A stretch of 22,500 bases of DNA, taken from contig WBZZ01006530.1 in assembly GCA_019918135.1 (NCBI GenBank), forward strand, positions 1-22,500, given 5' to 3'. Below, piece by piece: positions 17,824 through 22,500 of this stretch (positions are counted from its first letter, which is position 1; each line of letters starts with the position of its first letter). The position numbers and the translations under genes are program-made. The DNA is from Paulinella micropora (taxonomy: Eukaryota; Cercozoa; Imbricatea; Euglyphida; Paulinellidae). Under the pieces are notes generated by a model, which ran no database searches, was not told the origin of the DNA, and saw nothing but the letters and a program-made list of their open reading frames with translations.

Positions 17824-20241
17824 TTAATAACTAATAAAACCTTGACAATCATTGTCACAACGGCTGCCTCTTACATTTCCCAGATGGAACGAAATGATTG
17901 ACTGTGTGCCACGGAAAACATTCTCCAGTTCGGCAAAAAAATAGCGACAATCGCTGCAATAAGCACTGGTACGCTTGCGGATTCCATTACTAGCACACAC
18001 CGCACAACAAACCGAGTTCTGCTTACCCGCGCCGCGCTTACCATCACTCGCCTCGTTTGTAAGACTTACCAAATGGCCAGGGCACGCTTGCCCCTCGCTG
18101 CGCTCCTAGAACCTCCAAAAAGCCCCGCATAAGACACCAAACCCTCAATAAGTTCCTTGAGCATGTCTTTGCGTGTTTTTTCTTCATGAAACTGTTTGTA
18201 GATGATAGTTGTGTTTGTAACCGCAACATCTAACAAACCCGCAAATAACTTGAACCAAGGCTTGTTGAATCTTACCGCCTTCTCAACTCCGTAACGAAGT
18301 CGTAACTGATCGCCTGTATCAACGCCGCCCATGTGCTGAGTGTATGTCTTGAAAATTTCAAAACAATTCACTGGAACCGTAGCTCCACCCCCCCCCATGC
18401 AGCCTCCTTTCGACGTGGCTCATGGTACCCCCCAACACAGTTGACAAAAAATAAACCACCTGGGTGTCTTTCCAAGCAACAGCATGCATAGTGACTCCGT
18501 TATGACTCCAAGTGGCCATTGCGGACGTGCCCCGGTCACTATTCTTCTTGACTTCGTCCAGTAGCTCCTTTGCCGCCCTCAGCCTGGGTTTGACAACAGT
18601 GCCAATGCAGTTGATGCCCCTCTTTAGGACACAGTCAAAAAACAACTGCAGCCCTGTGTAAAACCTATCTAAAGCGATGATCCTGCCGCTTTGGTCGATG
18701 CCGGCTAGGTCTAAAAGCTTCATAACAACTGCATACGTCATTCCGTGCCCAGAATCGTCCTGCACCGTTCCCTCACCCTCATAACAAAGCAGCGTATAAA
18801 AATAGCCTGTTACTGAACAGCACAGAGCAAACAGTTTGAATCCCCATTTGATGGGTTTTTTCGGTAAGTATTGCCTGAGGTAGGTACGCCCTTTAAAAGG
18901 GATCATTCCCTCGTCGATTGACATCCACTGACCCAATTCCCACAGCCTAGGAAAATTTTCTTGTATAATCTCAATAAAGACTCGAACATTGAAAAGTTTG
19001 TCATACTGAGGGGAGTCACGAGGAGCTGCCAGACGGGGGTCAGTGAGATGAAAATAACGTTTGATATTCTGATACCTCACGTACCCCATGATGCTTGCAA
19101 GGTCTGGCCACTGCCAGAAGTCTGACACAGCGCCAATCCAATAATCTGTTTCAGCAGGCAACCCCATCACCCCCATCATTATAAGGATCGCCAAAAATGA
19201 AAGTATGTCAGATAGTGTCACGGGTACCCAAGGCCGCTGACGCTCTGAGGGGTTGAGATTACGTTTCCAGGTTGCATACTTGTTGGTGTTTCTTGTGACA
19301 TTCTGCCAGAATTGCGTGGGTAAGAACATAAAGAAAATATCCACCATACTGAGGAGGTCGGGGGAACGCACAGAAAGTGATGCCCTGGACTGCCCTTCGA
19401 ATGCCGGCAGCACACGAGGAGGTGCAACACCCACCTTCCATTCTTTGACATCTTTGAACTCACTGGCAGGTAGGCTATCGCCTTCGTCAATCTCTAGTGC
19501 CGGATCCTCCTCCTCGTCTTCACCAGACCCCTCATCTTCTTCGACATCATCGTCACTGACAAGTGAGTCGCTGGGATGAGGGGCTCGTTTGTTGTCCATA
19601 TCTCCTTCTTTTTGATCCCCTTCATCGATTGAACTACCCGACTCATCCCCCGACTCTGCCGGTCTGTTGGAAAACAGTACAGTAAGGAATACTGACAGCC
19701 AACGCCGATGCATGTATGGAAGTACAGAAATCTACTATAATTCCAGCATCGTCCTTGGCAGACAACAAAACAGAAGCAAATTGCACAAAATAGCTGAAAC
19801 CAGGTAGGGATAGGTACACATAGTCATCGTCATCAGGGTCGCTGGGTATCAAGCCGTCCTCACTGCAAACACGCAGAGAAACCATTCGACATCACAAGAA
19901 AAATTAGAGGTTCAAGAAAAACAAGTCTACCCAGCATTTATTGTATTTTTGGCATCTCCGTCGATTTCCTGGCATTGCCCAAGTATGCCGTTATCGGCAG
20001 AGCCACTCCCTTCAATTCTGTATTTGATAATCTCCGAAGCAATCATCATGGAATCGTCTTCATCCTCCGCATCCCACTTCATCCAAAACTTGTCTTTTGT
20101 ACGACCATACTGTCGAGAAACAGTACCCTCAATCTCCCTCGTCTTCCAGTCATCAGGCTATTTTTGTTTGACATAAGCCTCACCAAATTCCCTGACCGGA
20201 AGACGCACACTGACTGTGAGAAGCTCTTGGTGCGCAGACAT
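17824..20241 (-). pseudogene. piggyBac transposase with probable introns, damaged
   Basis: The DDE_Tnp_1_7-type transposase cuts and pastes the element at TTAA. Catalytic Asp residues lie in MSIDEGMIPFKG (about 18915), IALDRFYTGLQ (about 18665) and HMGGVDTGDQLR (about 18320). LPKKPIKWGFKLFALC and FFMFLPTQFW are further family segments. The C-terminus is a Cys-rich zinc finger (CCAVCASNG, YCSDC). A long acidic Ser/Asp/Glu region precedes the core. A first exon is proposed from ATG 20241 to 19931 (LLTVSVRLPVREFGEAYV, KFWMKWDAEDED), a second at 19862-19818 and a third from 19663, joined by GT/AG introns in phase; the model gives about 730 residues. Damage: TAG at codon 28 of exon 1, a frameshift at the ten-base G tract near 18385-18394, and another near 18070. 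The core identity is firm; the introns are inferred. Confidence 0.85.
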
Positions 20242-20509
20242 GATGTTGAAAAAAAAAAAAAAAAAATGTCACCGCCACGTAAAAAAAGGCAACGAAAATT
20301 CGTGAAAAAAAGTGGTTGGTGCCTGGTTTCAGTTTCATATTTAAGTCACTTCTAGAAAAGCTATGACATTCTGGTTTTCACAGATAGCTTCCCCAACACG
20401 TAAATATTAAATTTGCAGCGTAGTACAACTTGTTTCGATTGGTATTTATGTTTTTATTCAACTCAAAAATTCAAACCACTTTTGGGGATTGAAGCCACTT
20501 TGGGGATTG

Positions 20510-20523
20510 AAACAGGTTAAGGG
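20510..20523 (-). repeat. piggyBac right terminal inverted repeat
   Basis: Read on the minus strand it is CCCTTAACCTGTTT. Two direct repeats CCACTTTTGGGGATTGAA and CCACTTTGGGGATTGAA lie just inside (20476-20511), in the same orientation as those of the left end. Confidence 0.85.
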
Positions 20524-20527
20524 TTAA
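20524..20527. repeat. TTAA target-site duplication, right copy
   Basis: TTAA directly after the right terminus AAGGG, partner of 17661-17664. Confidence 0.9.
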
Positions 20528-21541
20528 TGTGATTAGCGAATGTATTAATTTCTGGTATCCCACACACATCCTTAATGACTTTTCCTTCATCATGTAAAGC
20601 CTCTACCATTTCCTGCTGTATCTTTCTTCCCATTAATATTGTTTTGTATTTTGGATTTTTTTTCCATTTTTGACTTTGATACAACGATTGCTCGTGCTAA
20701 GCATAAGTTATCGCTGTTAATAATACAGACAACCCCCTTCTTTCTGCATATATCTAATTTGTTCAAAACCTGTAGCATTGTCCCTCCAGTATGTATTTTA
20801 ACAGATTTCAATACAAATTTTAATTCAAAAGTTTATTTCGTTCTCGTCCATATAAAGACTTTCGTTGCTTTGAAATATCGCCGACAATCTTTCTGAAACT
20901 TTTTCACCCGAGATTTGATTAATTTTGTGTAAGCATGTTGATACATTTCCATAGTAATACACAAACTCAATACCTAGGCTAACTTTATCTTGTAGTGCTT
21001 GTCGTTTTACAAAGTAGTTCAATACAATCTCAAAAAATCTTATTACATCGTGCATCATAAATGATTGGAAGTTGCAGTTAATCCTTACCGCATATCTGCT
21101 TTCATTTATTCCTAGTTCGTGTTCCTTGCTGTCGTCCCTTATGATATCGTCTCTGAGATTTTCTTTCAGTTATTTTTTCTCTTCAATCGTAGGTAAGGTG
21201 GTGGTACTAGTATAGCATGATGCTCGAAATACACCTCACCTCTTACTTAGTTTAAGTAGTTTTGGGCTGTCGGTGTATCAATTTTATATTTCCTTCCTTC
21301 GGTTTGATATATATCACATCCCGACCCCTGATTGATTTAATCTCATAATTGATTTTATATTCCCTAAATTTATCCAACCTGTAGAATTTGCAGTTACATG
21401 TATGTGTCTCCATTGTTTGGTAAATATATTTAAGGAAATATAATTTTATAAAATTAAAATAATTTTTCCTTCTCAAATGTGGGGTGTGTCCTGTGTCCCT
21501 GTATGCTTCTATATAGTGGTGTGTCCTTATCTTTAACATAA

Positions 21542-21627
21542 ATTCACTCATTCCTGCGGAGGGGGCTCTGCCCCCTACCATACCACAGCAGGGATTGAAA
21601 AGGGACTGAGTCCCTTTCGGAGGAATG
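21542..21627. other. Hairpin cluster between the AP2-like gene and the polymerase
   Basis: Two strong stem-loops sit within an outer pair. GGGGGC TCT GCCCCC (21561-21575) has a 7-bp stem counting the flanking A-T pair. AAAGGGAC TGA GTCCCTTT (21599-21617) has an 8-bp perfect stem. The outer arms CATTCCT (21549-21555) and AGGAATG (21621-21627) pair to close a branched structure. The block ends a few bases from the stop at 21632 of the minus-strand gene upstream of the polymerase. It resembles the structured repeats at 5389 and 12315 in type but not in sequence. Transcript-end formation or a replication signal are possible roles. Confidence 0.6.
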
Positions 21628-21631
21628 AATT

Positions 21632-22044
21632 TTATTTAGCATGTGAAATTATGCTATGCAACAACTCTACATTTTCTTTATGCTTATTAGATTTCTTATC
21701 CTTACATTTGCTTAACTTCCATTTGTAATCTCTGCTTCACATTCACAAACATAACTTTTGATTATTAATTTCTTGATTTTTTCATTTTTAATTGCTTTTC
21801 TTTCATTGTCGTAATTTATTTTCCATTCTTCATATTTAGGTATTACAAATTCTTTATAATATTTATTTGCTTCTTCCAATGCTTGCTCTTTTGATTTGCA
21901 TTTTCCTATGCAGAAACTCTTACACATAACTTTTCCTCCTTCTCTCCATTGAACTTTCATCATAGGTCTTTTTTCATTATTCTTAACCATTACACAACCT
22001 TTTGAAATCCTGAATCGGTTCGGTTTTGTGTCTTTGCCTGACAT
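21632..22044 (-). pseudogene. Possible AP2-like DNA-binding protein, frameshifted
   Basis: ATG 22044 starts MSGKDTKPNRFRISKG. The segment MMKVQWREGGKVMCKSFCIG followed by KSKEQALEEANKYYKEF resembles the strand-strand-strand-helix pattern of AP2 or integrase-type DNA-binding domains found in giant viruses and their relatives. A basic helical stretch follows (NERKAIKNEKIKKL). The first frame stops at 21712, but another frame carries a coding-like basic end (WKLSKCKDKKSNKHKENVE) to TAA at 21632-21634, so an indel lies near 21725. It precedes the polymerase on the same strand. The AP2 label is tentative. Confidence 0.5.
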
Positions 22045-22064
22045 TATATATGTGCCTCTATAAT

Positions 22065-22500
22065 TATTAAATAGAAATTAAGTTAACTTTTAACACTAAG
22101 GCTCTATTTGCTTATAATTGCTTTCTGTATTGTTAGTTTGCGAAATGAAGAGTAAGGACGATAGAATGATTTTGATTTTCTTTTGTTTGCGGTACTGCGG
22201 TTCTACCCTTGAAGGCTCCGGCCCGGCCACACCAGCGAGTCTGATTTCCTAGTTTCGGCCGAGTCATTTAATTTGCACAATGTATTTTTCCTTTGATCAC
22301 TCGACGTGTTTGTGTGCTCCTGAGTTCTCTCCTGTTGTTGGTCACATTTGCCAGCGTCCTCTCTATTTCGCACAATGCTTCTCTTTGTGTTGCAATAAGA
22401 AAAGGAATCAAACGCGCCAGATGTTCATGATATAATGCACAACATCCAGGTTGGTCCATGATTTGCACTAGACTTGCACTCCCCTTTTTTTGCTTGTATT
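22065..22500. other. Probable transition from viral element to host flank
   Basis: AT-rich sequence continues to about 22140, after which a GC-rich patch (GAAGGCTCCGGCCCGGCCAC near 22211) and different codon flavour appear. No known viral gene is seen. One minus-strand frame of 66 codons (22268-22468) is present. The exact junction cannot be fixed, since the partner terminal repeat lies outside the window. Confidence 0.4.
22268..22468 (-). CDS. Unrecognised short frame in the probable flank
   Basis: The 66-codon product has a helical, Ala/Leu/Glu-rich middle (HLARLIPFLIATQREALCEI) and an Arg-rich end. This may be a fragment of a host or transposon gene. No motif is recognised, and the frame could be chance. 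Confidence 0.25.
   Translation of the reverse strand: MQIMDQPGCCALYHEHLARLIPFLIATQREALCEIERTLANVTNNRRELRSTQTRRVIKGKIHCAN

Larger units (their letters stand above)
17665..20523. mobile_element. piggyBac-superfamily DNA transposon inserted in the polymerase gene
   Basis: The 2,859-bp element is bounded by TTAA on both sides. Terminal inverted repeats start CCCTTAACCGGTTT on the left and CCCTTAACCTGTTT on the right (13 of 14 identical). Inside each end are two short direct repeats of the form CCAC-TTTGGGGAT. The element carries one transposase gene on the minus strand and has clearly higher GC than the viral DNA around it. The transposase is damaged, so the copy is probably immobile unless helped in trans. 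The TTAA duplication and the uninterrupted polymerase frame on both sides show that insertion came after the viral element existed here or in an ancestor. Confidence 0.93.
14597..21413 (-). pseudogene. polB: Protein-primed family B DNA polymerase, split by piggyBac and many lesions
   Basis: Without the transposon the gene spans about 3,960 bp (about 1,300 residues), normal for Polinton polymerases. Order from the N-terminus: VVCIINSDNLCLARAIVVSK (about 20710), a Cys/His-rich zinc-binding region (17258-17510, CSICETKRC, CEQCNRKF, CFNNH), Exo I (FVFEAT, about 17150), Exo II (FTFIAHNARGYDCQFIL, about 17000), Exo III (HYHSDVDIL, about 16620), the EFYGCH-HGC motif near 16280, motif A (DICSLYP, about 15970), motif B (KLCLNSLWGKFG, about 15390) and motif C (YHDTDS, about 15110). 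These mark it as pPolB with proofreading. Lesions include stops at 21170-21172, 17627-17629, 17258-17260, 16950-16952, 16277-16279 and 16265-16267 and frameshifts near 21252, 20820, 20650, 17120 and 16300. The last 548 codons (14597-16243) are intact. The start at 21413 is the first plausible ATG but is uncertain. Confidence 0.9.

Noticed and set aside
20250..20267. Poly-A tail of a retroposed sequence (A run at about 20250)
   Set aside because: It sits inside the piggyBac element directly before the minus-strand start codon, with no retrocopy or duplication beside it; a T-rich leader on the coding strand is simpler.
19949..20355. Plus-strand frames over the start of the piggyBac gene
   Set aside because: They lie opposite the proposed first transposase exon and have no motif of their own.
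21414..21581. N-terminal extension of the polymerase upstream of 21413
   Set aside because: The extra codons run through the hairpin cluster and AT-rich leader and do not look like protein; the ATG at 21413 follows a TATA-like tract.

Overview
The window is most of a decayed, genome-integrated Polinton/Maverick-type (polintovirus-like) element from a eukaryote. The hallmark set is present: a retrovirus-type (rve) integrase, a protein-primed family B DNA polymerase, an A32/FtsK-like packaging ATPase, an adenain-like cysteine protease, a penton-like protein and a double-jelly-roll-type major capsid protein. AT-rich coding DNA, TATA-like tracts just upstream of start codons and a nested piggyBac transposon with likely spliceosomal introns all point to a eukaryotic chromosome. 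The host species cannot be named from the sequence.

Layout. Positions 1-1015 (minus strand) hold the integrase, which runs off the left edge, and an acidic/lysine-rich protein. Positions 1069-4770 (plus) encode a very long trimeric-fibre-like protein: tandem 25/29-residue repeats, a YadA-like stretch and a C-terminal S74 intramolecular chaperone. Positions 4757-5368 hold a small membrane protein and a cysteine-rich zinc-ribbon-like protein. A structured intergenic repeat and a possible small minus-strand Cys-rich gene follow. Positions 5823-13751 (plus) are the morphogenesis block: small beta-rich protein, ATPase, small basic core-like proteins, coiled-coil/PQ-rich protein, protease, GIY-YIG nuclease, penton, major capsid, a second copy of the structured repeat, and a large beta-rich virion-like protein. 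Positions 13777-21413 (minus) hold an unknown protein, a small PFGKY-motif protein and the DNA polymerase. The polymerase is split by a 2,859-bp piggyBac element at 17665-20523 flanked by TTAA duplications. Positions 21542-21627 form a hairpin cluster and 21632-22044 (minus) encode a possible AP2-like DNA-binding protein. Beyond about 22100 base composition changes and host flank is likely; no terminal inverted repeat can be paired because the left end lies outside the window.

How the genes fit together. Polymerase and integrase would replicate and insert the genome. ATPase, protease, capsid, penton and small basic proteins would build a virion, and the fibre would bind a host surface. Nearly every long gene is broken by frameshifts and in-frame stops of all three kinds, so this copy looks inactive. 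An unpolished single-molecule assembly is an alternative explanation for part of the damage. No tRNA, rRNA or CRISPR array was seen.
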